DNA from: an uncultured Peptoniphilus sp.
GTDB taxonomy: Bacteria > Bacillota > Clostridia > Tissierellales > Peptoniphilaceae
DNA length: 13,340 nucleotides
Reading direction: 5' to 3'
Assembly (NCBI GenBank): GCA_946999425.1
Contig: CAMQDG010000042.1
Span: 1 to 13,340 of the forward strand
Position 1 is the first letter of the stretch. Every line of letters begins with the position of its first letter. The translations under genes were made by a program, and so were the position numbers. Below the pieces are notes generated by a model. The model worked only from the letters and a program-made list of their open reading frames with translations, did not search any database and was not told the origin of the DNA. This document shows, piece by piece, positions 6,598 to 13,340 of the stretch.

Positions 6598-7709
6598 AAA
6601 TTATTGCGACAACAACTTTCGGACTGGAAAGTGTCCTTAAAAGAGAATTAGAAAACTTAGGCTATAAGGCTGAAGTTGAAAATGGAAGATTGACCCTTGA
6701 GGGAGATTTAAAAGATATATATAAGTTAAATTTAAGACTTAGAACAGCAGATAGGGTTTTAATAGAATTTTTAAATTTTAAGGCCCTAAGTTTTGAAGAA
6801 CTTTTTGACGGCGTTTCAGGATTTCCCTGGGAGGATTTTATTCCTGAAAATGCGAATTTTATTGTTGAAGGAAGAAGTAGAAAGTCAAAACTTTTTTCAA
6901 TTTCCGATTGTCAAAGAATAACTGAAAAAGCAATTATTACTAGACTTTCAAAAATTTATAAAAAATCATATTTTGAAAAGGACGGACCAAGATATAAATT
7001 TGAAGTTTCCCTTTTAAATGATATTGCATCTATAACCTTAGACACTTCAGGCGAGGGGCTTCACAAAAGAGGCTATAGGGAAATAAATTATAAGGCTCCT
7101 ATTAGTGAAACCTTGGCAGCAGGCCTTGTAAGTTTAAGTTATTGGAATTCCAAAAGGCTTTTATGCGATCCCTTTTGCGGATCGGGAACTATTGCCATTG
7201 AAGCTGCTATGATAGGAAGAAATATTGCACCAGGTCTTATGAGAAAATTTGATTTTGAAAATTTTTCCTTTACTGACAAAAAAGATTTTAGAGATCAAAA
7301 GTCTAAGTGTTATTCAGAGATACTCTTAAATAAAAAATTGGATATTGTTGCCAGCGACATTTCCTATAAGGCCATAGAAATTGCCAAAAACAATGCAGAG
7401 TTAATGGATTTAAGCCAAGATATAACTTTTTTTAAAAAAGATATATTTGAATTGGATCTGCCTGATGATTATGGAGTTTTAATTACAAACCCTCCCTATG
7501 GAGTGAGAATTAAAGACCAAGTAAGTGATCTACAAAAAGAACTTGGGAAAATTTACAAAAGTTTAAAGACCTGGTCTTTTTATATAATTACATCAGATGA
7601 AAATTTTGAAAAAGATTTTAATAAGAAAGCCGACAGAAATAGAAAACTTTATAATGGAGGCATAAAAACTTATTATTATCAATATTACGGACCGAGACCT
7701 AAAAAATAG
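6594..7709 (+). CDS. ypsC: THUMP-domain rRNA guanine-N2 methyltransferase, YpsC/RlmL family
   Basis: This is a class I SAM-dependent methyltransferase of the family formerly called 'N6-adenine DNA methylase', now known for m2G modification of 23S rRNA. The N-terminal third (about 1-160) is the ferredoxin-like plus THUMP RNA-binding region, ending with the family motif LHKRGYR (156-162). The catalytic domain carries SAM motif I as DPFCGSGTIAIEAA (192-205) and the catalytic NPPYG (299-303). The 371-residue length suits the single-domain RlmL-like form, without the C-terminal RlmK half found in the E. coli enzyme. The start overlaps the previous gene's stop by four bases. The next gene begins ten bases after the stop. 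The exact target base cannot be read from the sequence. Confidence 0.93.
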   Translation: MKIIATTTFGLESVLKRELENLGYKAEVENGRLTLEGDLKDIYKLNLRLRTADRVLIEFLNFKALSFEELFDGVSGFPWEDFIPENANFIVEGRSRKSKLFSISDCQRITEKAIITRLSKIYKKSYFEKDGPRYKFEVSLLNDIASITLDTSGEGLHKRGYREINYKAPISETLAAGLVSLSYWNSKRLLCDPFCGSGTIAIEAAMIGRNIAPGLMRKFDFENFSFTDKKDFRDQKSKCYSEILLNKKLDIVASDISYKAIEIAKNNAELMDLSQDITFFKKDIFELDLPDDYGVLITNPPYGVRIKDQVSDLQKELGKIYKSLKTWSFYIITSDENFEKDFNKKADRNRKLYNGGIKTYYYQYYGPRPKK

Positions 7710-7718
7710 GGGTGAAAA

Positions 7719-8807
7719 ATGAGTGGACAAAATTTGGATTTTAATATTAATAATACAGTCTTAAATGGCATTGCAGACCTTGTCAGAGTCATAGATAAGG
7801 ATAATAATGTCATTTTTGTCAACTCAGCAATGAAAGAATTTTTTGGCGCTGATGAAACAACTATGACCTGTAATCCGGGGGACGGCTTTTTTTGTAACGT
7901 CTCTGTGGCTCAGAGGTCCCTCAGGACCGGCGAAATCATTCAAAGGGAGGAATACATCAAGGGGAATTATTACTCCGTTAAATGCTCTCCTGTGCATTCT
8001 GAAGAGGGAAAGATACTTGGAGTAGTTGAAGTTTTTAGAAATGTAACAATGGAGAAAAAGCTTCAGGGGCAAATAATAAATAAAAACAAGGAACTTACTC
8101 TTGAAATGCTTGATGCCCAAAAAATTCAAAAGTCCCTTATTCCAGAAAAGGGATTTTTTAAAAATTTAAAGTTAGATTATTTTTATAGTCCTTCAAATAT
8201 TTTAAGCGGAGATCTATTTAATGTGTTTGAAATTAACGAAGACAATATGGGAATTTATATAGCAGACGTTGTAGGACATGGCTTTAAATCTTCTCTTATA
8301 ACCATGTTTATAAATCTTTTGTTTAAAAATATTTCTACCAAAACTCTTCTAAGTCCATCCAGAACTCTTGAAGAGATAAAAAGCAGATTTTCTTCTTTGA
8401 ATATTGATCCAGGAATTTATTTTACCTGCTTTTATGGAGTTTATAACAGAAAAAAAGACAATTTTCTTTTTTCCAACGCAGGACACAATCCCTGCCCAAT
8501 TTTAACTCGTGATAGAAATTCTTATGAACTTATTTCCAGAGGCTTTCCAATTTCTGGAGTCTTTGACCATGTAAATTACGAAGAAAGTTCAGTGGATTTA
8601 TTTTGTGGTGATAAACTTCTTTTTATGACTGATGGGATTGTGGAAACTGTAAATAAAAATAGAGAGCCCTTTGGTATTGAAAGGATTGCCAATATTTTAA
8701 ATGAAAATAGTATTGATGAGGTAAATGTAATTAAAGAAAAACTTGAACTTTATAAATATAAGGACCAGCAAGATGACATTACTTGCGTATTATTTAAGGT
8801 GTTGTAA
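7719..8807 (+). CDS. PAS domain plus SpoIIE/RsbU-type PP2C serine phosphatase
   Basis: This cytoplasmic signalling phosphatase has a PAS sensor domain (about 13-112), a short helical linker (112-140, including the family-type DAQKIQKSLIP) and a SpoIIE-family phosphatase domain (about 145-362). Phosphatase motifs are present: SGDLFN with metal ligand Asp165, DVVGHG at 183-188, AGHNP at 254-258, TDG at 304-306 and DD at 352-353. Such enzymes usually dephosphorylate anti-anti-sigma (STAS) proteins. No STAS, anti-sigma or sigma gene lies in this window, so the target is unknown. The PAS domain has Cys51, Cys59 and Cys89, which could bind a cofactor or sense redox state (inference). SD GGGGTGA precedes the ATG, and the stop shares a base with the pgi start (TAATG). 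A GC-rich patch lies inside the PAS coding region. Confidence 0.92.
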   Translation: MSGQNLDFNINNTVLNGIADLVRVIDKDNNVIFVNSAMKEFFGADETTMTCNPGDGFFCNVSVAQRSLRTGEIIQREEYIKGNYYSVKCSPVHSEEGKILGVVEVFRNVTMEKKLQGQIINKNKELTLEMLDAQKIQKSLIPEKGFFKNLKLDYFYSPSNILSGDLFNVFEINEDNMGIYIADVVGHGFKSSLITMFINLLFKNISTKTLLSPSRTLEEIKSRFSSLNIDPGIYFTCFYGVYNRKKDNFLFSNAGHNPCPILTRDRNSYELISRGFPISGVFDHVNYEESSVDLFCGDKLLFMTDGIVETVNKNREPFGIERIANILNENSIDEVNVIKEKLELYKYKDQQDDITCVLFKVL

Positions 8808-9970
8808 TGAATTTTAAAACTTATAAATATAATTTTGACAGGTCAATAAAAGACAAGATTGAAGAAAATAAAGAAAAATATGGAAATGCAGATTATTTGT
8901 GGACGGACTTTAATTTTTTAAGAGAAGAAGCTAAAAGGGCAAAGGAGATTGCAAAAACAATTGAAAAGGCAGGAAAAACCCTTGTTGTTGCAGGAATAGG
9001 AGGCTCTTTTTTAGGAGCTGAGGCTGCAATTAGTGCCTTAAATCCACAAAAAAATAAAATACATTTTATAGGCAACAGCCTTTCTACAAGGGCAGCTTTA
9101 AAAAAACTGTCGGACTTAGATGAAGATTTTGCCCTCCTTGTTATTTCCAAATCGGGCAATACTCTTGAAACTATTATTGCCTACACATATATGAAAGAAT
9201 TTATGAAAAATAAATTTATTGACTATGATAAAAGAATTTTTATTATGAGTCAGTCCTTAGATTCAAAACTTGGACGGGCCTGCAAAAAAAACGGTCATAA
9301 TTTTATAGAAATCTCCTCAGAAGTTGGAGGCAGATATTCAGTTTTAACCTGCGTTGGTCTCGTTCCTATGGCTTTTGCGGGAATTGATGTTGATAAGGTT
9401 ATTGATGGAGCTTTAAGTGTCAATGTGGATCATGCAATTTCCTATGCTACTTACAGAAACAAATTTTACGAAGAAAATCTTTTTGTTGAAATTTTTACAG
9501 TATATGAACCGGACTTGGAATATTTATTAAAATGGATTTTACAGCTTTTTGCCGAAAGTGAAGGAAAAGAGGGTAAGGGAATTTTGCCAACTTATGTGAT
9601 TAATTCAAGAGATCTTCACAGCTTAGGTCAATATATTCAATCGGGAAGGCAGATGTTTTTTGAAACCACTATCTATCCTTTAAAATCAAATTTGAATCTG
9701 GAAGTATCCTTAGAAGATTATGGTCTTGATTTAAATATGACTTTAAATGAGCTTAATGACCTTACAAGAAAAGCAGTTATGAAATCTCATGGCAGCAATC
9801 AACTTTTATTAGAAATTGAAAAAATTGATGCATTTAACTTAGGATATATTTTTTATTTCTTTGAGTATGCCTGCCAAGTTTCTGCAAAAATTTTAGGAGT
9901 TGATCCTTTTAATCAACCAGGAGTTGAAGAATACAAAACAATATTAAGAAAAAAACTTTATGAAAAATAA
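8807..9970 (+). CDS. pgi: Glucose-6-phosphate isomerase, compact form
   Basis: Pgi interconverts glucose-6-phosphate and fructose-6-phosphate in glycolysis and gluconeogenesis. Motifs run in family order: GIGGSFLGAEA (63-73), phosphate-binding SKSGNTLET (114-122), VGGRYSVLT (173-181), ESEGKEGKG (250-258), DLHSLGQYIQSG (269-280) and NQPGVEEYK (369-377). By homology the active-site residues are intact: Arg176, Glu250, His271 and Lys377. At 387 residues it is about 60 shorter than the Bacillus-type enzyme (about 450), mostly through shorter loops and N- and C-terminal extensions. 'SGTT' is replaced by 'SGNT', although the other phosphate-contacting hydroxyls remain. The start is coupled to the phosphatase gene by TAATG. 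It appears to end the operon. Confidence 0.95.
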   Translation: MNFKTYKYNFDRSIKDKIEENKEKYGNADYLWTDFNFLREEAKRAKEIAKTIEKAGKTLVVAGIGGSFLGAEAAISALNPQKNKIHFIGNSLSTRAALKKLSDLDEDFALLVISKSGNTLETIIAYTYMKEFMKNKFIDYDKRIFIMSQSLDSKLGRACKKNGHNFIEISSEVGGRYSVLTCVGLVPMAFAGIDVDKVIDGALSVNVDHAISYATYRNKFYEENLFVEIFTVYEPDLEYLLKWILQLFAESEGKEGKGILPTYVINSRDLHSLGQYIQSGRQMFFETTIYPLKSNLNLEVSLEDYGLDLNMTLNELNDLTRKAVMKSHGSNQLLLEIEKIDAFNLGYIFYFFEYACQVSAKILGVDPFNQPGVEEYKTILRKKLYEK

Positions 9971-9990
9971 AATAATAGGTTAAAAAATAT

Positions 9991-10018
9991 AAGGCTTTTT
10001 AAGCATTATAAAGTCCTT
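9991..10018 (+). terminator. Weak hairpin after pgi, possible inefficient terminator
   Basis: AAGGCTTT (9991-9998) can pair with AAAGTCCTT (10010-10018) with one bulged base. The following plus-strand sequence is GAAAAAAATT, with no T-run, so it is a poor intrinsic terminator in this direction. On the minus strand it would be followed by ATATTTTTT, but no minus-strand gene ends there. Read-through into the bcd operon is possible. Confidence 0.3.
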
Positions 10019-10036
10019 GAAAAAAATTGAAATTGC

Positions 10037-10064
10037 TTGCAAGTTTATATCGGAGTGATATAAT
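10037..10064 (+). promoter_or_regulatory. Promoter of the bcd-etfB-etfA operon
   Basis: The -35 box is TTGCAA (10037-10042) and the -10 box is TATAAT (10059-10064), with a 16-base spacer. TG at 10056-10057 followed by A gives an extended -10 (TGATATAAT). This is the best sigma-A promoter in the window and fits a highly expressed energy operon. Transcription would begin near 10071. Confidence 0.75.
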
Positions 10065-10073
10065 TATTAAAGA

Positions 10074-10091
10074 ATGTTATTTAATTAACAT
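10074..10091. promoter_or_regulatory. Rex-like operator overlapping the bcd operon start point
   Basis: ATGTTATTTAATTAACAT is an imperfect palindrome (16 of 18 positions symmetric). It matches the clostridial Rex consensus TTGTTAA-N4-TTAACAA at 11 of 14 defined positions. It begins about three bases after the predicted transcription start, a typical repressor position. Rex releases DNA when NADH is high and is known to control bcd/etf-type fermentation genes in clostridia. The Rex assignment is inference, as no rex gene is in the window. Confidence 0.55.
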
Positions 10092-10121
10092 AGTATATAA
10101 AAATTTTAAGGGGGACTTTAA

Positions 10122-11264
10122 ATGGATTTTAGAATGGATAAGGAGCATGCTCTTTTACAACAAATGTATGAAGCATTTGCTGTAAATGAAGTTAAACCTA
10201 TTGCTGCAGACATCGACAAAACAGATGAGCCACCAATGGAAAATGTTAGAAAAATGGCTAAGTATGGATTTTTTGGAATACCTTTTCCAAAAGAATACGG
10301 TGGACAAGGTGCAGATTACCTTGCCTATGCAATGGCAGTTGAAGAATTATCAAAAAAATGTGCAACTACAGGTGTAATTGTATCGGCCCATACTTCACTT
10401 TGTGCTGCTCCTATTTATGAAAATGGAACAGAAGAACAAAAGCGTAAATATTTACCAGACTTACTATCAGGACGTAAAATAGGAGCTTTCGGATTAACTG
10501 AGCCTGGTGCAGGAACAGACGCTGCAGGACAACAAACAACAGCAGTTCTTGAGGGAGACGAATATGTTCTAAATGGAACAAAAATATTTATTACAAATGC
10601 AGGTTTTGCAGATATATTTATAATTATTGCAATGACTGACAAATCAAAGGGAACAAAAGGAATTTCAGCTTTTATAGTTGAAAGAGGAACTCCTGGATTT
10701 AGAGTTGGAGAGCCAGAAGACAAAATGGGAATAAGAGCATCTTCTACCTGTGAGCTTATTTTTGAAAATTGCAGAATTCCTAAAGAAAACTTACTTGGTC
10801 GTGAAGGCAAGGGATTTGGTCTTGCAATGAAAACTCTTGACGGAGGCCGTATAGGTATTGCAGCTCAAGCCTTGGGTATTGCAGAAGGTGCAATTGATGA
10901 AACAGTTCAATACACAAAAGAAAGAAAACAATTTGGAAGACGCATTTCTCAATTCCAAAACACTCAATTCCAACTTGCTGATATGAAAACAAAAACTGAA
11001 GCTGCAAAACTTTTAGTATATAGAGCAGCTTATACAAAGGGTATAGGACAAGCTTATGGACATTTTGCAGCAATGGCAAAGCTATTTGCAGCTGAAAATG
11101 CCTCAGATGTAACAAGAAGATGCCTTCAATTATTTGGAGGATATGGTTACACAAGAGATTATCCAATGGAAAGAATGATGAGAGATGCAAAAATAACTGA
11201 AATCTACGAAGGTACCTCAGAAGTAATGAGAATGGTAGTTTCAGGCTGGATGGGAGTTAAATAG
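10122..11264 (+). CDS. bcd: Short-chain acyl-CoA dehydrogenase, probably butyryl-CoA dehydrogenase
   Basis: This FAD enzyme reduces crotonyl-CoA to butyryl-CoA (or the reverse), exchanging electrons with Etf. The 380-residue length is standard. Visible family motifs are LTEPGAGTDAAGQQT (125-139), KIFITNAG (154-161), the segment GIRASSTCELIFENCRIP (203-220), RKQFGRRISQFQ (268-279) and LFGGYGYTRDYP (337-348). IYEGTSEV (361-368) carries the catalytic base Glu363. The GTDA.GQQT and MTDKSKG motifs resemble clostridial and Megasphaera Bcd. It is followed nine bases after its stop by etfB and then etfA, the arrangement of Bcd-Etf complexes that bifurcate electrons from NADH to crotonyl-CoA and ferredoxin. 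A role on another short acyl-CoA from amino-acid fermentation is possible. The SD is AAGGGGG. Confidence 0.92.
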   Translation: MDFRMDKEHALLQQMYEAFAVNEVKPIAADIDKTDEPPMENVRKMAKYGFFGIPFPKEYGGQGADYLAYAMAVEELSKKCATTGVIVSAHTSLCAAPIYENGTEEQKRKYLPDLLSGRKIGAFGLTEPGAGTDAAGQQTTAVLEGDEYVLNGTKIFITNAGFADIFIIIAMTDKSKGTKGISAFIVERGTPGFRVGEPEDKMGIRASSTCELIFENCRIPKENLLGREGKGFGLAMKTLDGGRIGIAAQALGIAEGAIDETVQYTKERKQFGRRISQFQNTQFQLADMKTKTEAAKLLVYRAAYTKGIGQAYGHFAAMAKLFAAENASDVTRRCLQLFGGYGYTRDYPMERMMRDAKITEIYEGTSEVMRMVVSGWMGVK

Positions 11265-11273
11265 GAGGAGAGT

Positions 11274-12068
11274 ATGAAAATAGTAGTTTGTATAAAACAA
11301 GTACCTGATACAAATGAGGTTAGACTTGACCCGGTAACTAATACACTTATTAGAGAAGGGGTTCCAAGTATAATTAACCCTGATGATAAATCAGGACTTG
11401 AAGCAGCACTTAGAATAAAAGATAAAGATCCTGAAAATATTGAAATAACAGTTGTATCAATGGGGCCGCCTCAAGCAGAGCTTGCCTTAAGAGAAGCTCT
11501 TGCCATGGGAGCAGACAAAGCAGTCCTTGTAACAGATAGAGCTTTCGGAGGAGCAGATACTTGGGCAACATCAAGTACACTAGCAGGAGCTCTTGAGCAT
11601 TTGGATTATGATTTAATAATTACAGGTCGACAAGCAATAGACGGAGATACAGCTCAAGTAGGACCTCAAATTGCAGAACACTTACACCTACCTCAAGTTT
11701 CCTACGTTGAAGAACTTGAACTTGGAGATGGATGCGTAAAAGTTAAAAGACAATTTGAAGATAGATATCACAATTTGGAAGTAGAACTTCCTTGCTTAAT
11801 TACAGCCCTAACAGAACTTGCTGAACCAAGATATATGTCAGTAGGTGGTATTTTTGATGCATATCAAAAAGAAATCACAACTTGGGGACTTGATGACATT
11901 AAAGACAAACTTAACCTTGCGGACATAGGACTAAAAGGTTCACCAACAAAGGTTAAAAAATCATTCCCTAAACAAGGAAAAGGCAAAGGCGTTCTTCTTA
12001 CAGACCTAAATGCAGATGAAGCAGCCCAAGCAATTGTAGCTAAATTACAAGAAAAGTACATTATATAA
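11274..12068 (+). CDS. etfB: Electron transfer flavoprotein beta subunit, copy 2 (Bcd-linked)
   Basis: This EtfB partners the adjacent Bcd and EtfA. The 264 residues show all standard features: MKIVVCIKQVPDT at the N-terminus, REGVPSIINPDDKSGLEAAL (27-46), the nucleotide-binding DGDTAQVGPQIAEHL (123-137), and 'DIGLKGSPTKV' near the C-terminus. It keeps the canonical 'PDT' that copy 1 lacks. An excellent SD (AGGAGG) lies just before the ATG, within the gap after bcd. In bifurcating Etf complexes this subunit carries the FAD that takes a hydride from NADH; that role is inferred from family and gene order. Codon use is more uniform (CAA, GCA, CTT) than in the neighbouring operon, consistent with high expression. 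Confidence 0.95.
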   Translation: MKIVVCIKQVPDTNEVRLDPVTNTLIREGVPSIINPDDKSGLEAALRIKDKDPENIEITVVSMGPPQAELALREALAMGADKAVLVTDRAFGGADTWATSSTLAGALEHLDYDLIITGRQAIDGDTAQVGPQIAEHLHLPQVSYVEELELGDGCVKVKRQFEDRYHNLEVELPCLITALTELAEPRYMSVGGIFDAYQKEITTWGLDDIKDKLNLADIGLKGSPTKVKKSFPKQGKGKGVLLTDLNADEAAQAIVAKLQEKYII

Positions 12069-12080
12069 GGGGTGAATTTA

Positions 12081-13091
12081 ATGAGTAAAGACGTATTTGT
12101 ATTTATAGAACAAAGAGACAACCAACTACAAAAAGTAGGTATAGAATTACTTGGAAAAGCAAGAGAACTTGCAGATGACTTAGGTCAACAAGTAGTAGCA
12201 ATGCTTATTGGTGAAAATGTAAAACAACACGCAGAACTTTTAATTCACCACGGGGCAGATAAAGTAATAATTGTAGAAGATCCTATTTTAAAAGAATATG
12301 TAACAGAACCATACACAAAGACAATTTACACTATAATTAAAAAATATGATCCAGAAATAGTAATTTACGGGGCAAGCTCAATCGGACGTGACCTAGCACC
12401 AAGACTTGCATCAAGGATTCACACAGGACTTACAGCAGACTGTACAAAACTTGAAATAGATCCAGAAACAAAATTATTAATGATGACAAGACCTGCTTTC
12501 GGCGGAAACCTTATGGCAACAATCCTATGTGAAGAATTTAGACCTCAAATGGCAACAGTAAGACCAGGAGTTATGAAAGCCCTTGAAAATGATTCCAGCA
12601 GAAAAGGCCAAGTAATAGAAGAAAAAATAGACTTTGAACCAAAAGACATGAATGTTAAAATAGTTAGCATTGAAAAAGCAGAATCAAAGAAAAAAGATAT
12701 TACAGAAGCAAGTATCCTGGTATCAGCAGGACGTGGAATCGGAGGACCAGAAGGATTTGAAAATCTTGAAAGACTTGCAAATGTCCTTGGAGCAGAAATT
12801 TCTTCATCAAGAGCAGTTGTAGACGCAGGATGGATCACAAAAGACCGTCAAGTAGGACAGACAGGTAAAACAGTAAGACCTGAAGTGTATTTTGCCCTTG
12901 GAATCTCAGGAGCAATCCAACACTTAGCAGGAATGGAAGAATCTGATTTAATAATAGCAATAAACAAAAATGAAACAGCACCAATCTTTGAAGTTGCAGA
13001 CTTGGGACTAGTAGGAGATCTAAACGCAATAGTTCCAAAACTAGCAGAAGCAATTGAAAGAGAAAAGAAATTAAAAGCAGAAATAGAATAA
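12081..13091 (+). CDS. etfA: Electron transfer flavoprotein alpha subunit, copy 2 (Bcd-linked)
   Basis: This is the FAD-carrying Etf subunit that hands electrons to Bcd. I use ATG 12081 (336 residues) rather than the in-frame GTG 12072, because that GTG is part of the SD AAGGGGTGA, correctly spaced for the ATG. Canonical residues are intact, numbered from ATG: SSSR with the conserved FAD-site Arg at 244, VDAGW, VGQTGK with Thr261, and GISGAIQHLAGM with Gln280 and His281. 'TVRPG' is also present. These positions differ in copy 1. It ends the operon, and a strong terminator follows. The long acidic and basic C-terminal tail (EREKKLKAEIE) is slightly longer than usual. Function is well supported by neighbours. 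Confidence 0.95.
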   Translation: MSKDVFVFIEQRDNQLQKVGIELLGKARELADDLGQQVVAMLIGENVKQHAELLIHHGADKVIIVEDPILKEYVTEPYTKTIYTIIKKYDPEIVIYGASSIGRDLAPRLASRIHTGLTADCTKLEIDPETKLLMMTRPAFGGNLMATILCEEFRPQMATVRPGVMKALENDSSRKGQVIEEKIDFEPKDMNVKIVSIEKAESKKKDITEASILVSAGRGIGGPEGFENLERLANVLGAEISSSRAVVDAGWITKDRQVGQTGKTVRPEVYFALGISGAIQHLAGMEESDLIIAINKNETAPIFEVADLGLVGDLNAIVPKLAEAIEREKKLKAEIE

Positions 13092-13102
13092 TTATAAAAA
13101 AT

Positions 13103-13137
13103 AAAATCCATTGGAAAAAATTTCAATGGATTTTTTT
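13103..13137 (+). terminator. Intrinsic terminator of the bcd-etfB-etfA operon
   Basis: AAAATCCATTG (13103-13113) pairs perfectly with CAATGGATTTT (13124-13134). The loop is ten bases, and the T-run covers 13131-13137. It starts 12 bases after the etfA stop. The A-rich left flank could also let it act on the minus strand. Confidence 0.92.
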
Positions 13138-13156
13138 AATGCAAATAAAATTAAAA

Positions 13157-13305
13157 CCTTGTAAGGGAATGTAGGGACCAACTTTGAAGCCCTACCACGA
13201 TTTTTGAAAAAAAAATCGTGGTAGGTCTCATGCAACTATTTGCCCAAATCTTTGATTTGGTTGCAAATATCTGCAATTGGTCCGATCGCCGTAAGGCGAA
13301 TGATT
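13157..13305. repeat. Non-coding region packed with inverted repeats
   Basis: No gene is seen after the terminator to the window end. The longest structure is a perfect 15-bp inverted repeat, 13191-13205 with 13211-13225 (CCTACCACGATTTTT and its complement), loop GAAAA. GTAGGG at 13171-13176 can instead pair with CCCTAC at 13190-13195, which excludes the long hairpin. TGCAA/TTGCA (13231-13235, 13261-13265) enclose CCAAATC-TTT-GATTTGG (13244-13260). TTGCA (13261-13265) can also pair with TGCAA (13272-13276). TCGCC-GTAA-GGCGA (13286-13299) has a GNRA-type loop and may be extended by CCGAT/ATTGG. No T-runs follow, so these are not terminators. A dispersed palindromic element or structured RNA is possible. 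Confidence 0.6.
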
Positions 13306-13340
13306 GGAAACAAAATAAAAAATGAGAAAGAATAAATACA

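Noticed and set aside
10780..11190. A 136-codon open frame antisense to bcd.
   Set aside because: It is a shadow of the real gene: rich in Leu, Gln, His and Phe, with no SD and no domain, lying opposite a conserved enzyme.
12072..12080. GTG at 12072 as the start of etfA copy 2.
   Set aside because: The GTG is part of the SD GGGGTGA, and ATG 12081 has correct spacing and gives the same length as copy 1 from its TTG.
13191..13225. The 15-bp inverted repeat as a terminator.
   Set aside because: No T-run follows on either strand, and the operon already ends in a perfect terminator at 13103-13137.
13157..13305. A CRISPR array or insertion-sequence end in the right-hand non-coding region.
   Set aside because: There are no regularly spaced direct repeats, no transposase fragment and no visible target-site duplication.
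13322..13340. ATG followed by AGA AAG AAT AAA TAC at the window end, a possible gene start.
   Set aside because: There is no SD upstream (only A-rich sequence) and just six codons are visible.

Overview
The window is AT-rich DNA with strong Shine-Dalgarno sites (GAGGTG, AGGAGG, GGGGTGA), tightly packed genes and anaerobic energy genes (butyryl-CoA dehydrogenase with electron-transfer flavoprotein). This suggests a low-GC Gram-positive anaerobe of the Clostridia/Tissierellia type, possibly a Peptoniphilaceae-like butyrate or amino-acid fermenter. The taxonomic guess is inference from gene content only.

Layout: (1) 1-4230, minus strand: a three-gene operon of a MacB/LolCDE-type ABC ATPase, a large secreted and membrane-anchored protein of the COG1361 kind, and an FtsX/MacB-type permease whose last few codons run off the left edge. 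(2) 4300-6190, minus strand: a stand-alone etfB-etfA pair (copy 1) with its own promoter region and a clear intrinsic terminator. (3) 6191-9970, plus strand: a four-gene operon with overlapping or nearly touching genes: a small two-helix membrane protein, a THUMP-type rRNA methyltransferase (YpsC/RlmL family), a PAS-SpoIIE/RsbU-type phosphatase and a short glucose-6-phosphate isomerase. (4) 10037-13137, plus strand: a consensus-like promoter overlapped at its start point by a Rex-like palindrome, then bcd-etfB-etfA (copy 2) and a textbook terminator. (5) 13140-13340: non-coding DNA packed with inverted repeats.

How the genes fit together: copy 2 is the standard butyryl-CoA dehydrogenase/Etf module that, in related anaerobes, passes electrons from NADH to crotonyl-CoA and ferredoxin. 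Its likely NADH-responsive operator fits that role. Copy 1 is a divergent Etf with no dehydrogenase beside it and with changed residues around the EtfA FAD. The ABC operon is a self-contained envelope export or lipoprotein-release type system. The main points for a second look are: the ABC ATPase has no ATG/GTG/TTG start that covers its conserved N-terminus, which points to an AUU start; the altered FAD pocket of EtfA copy 1; the Rex-like operator; a 16-bp tandem repeat in the etf copy 1 promoter region; a GC-rich, cysteine-bearing patch in the PAS domain; and the hairpin-rich right end.
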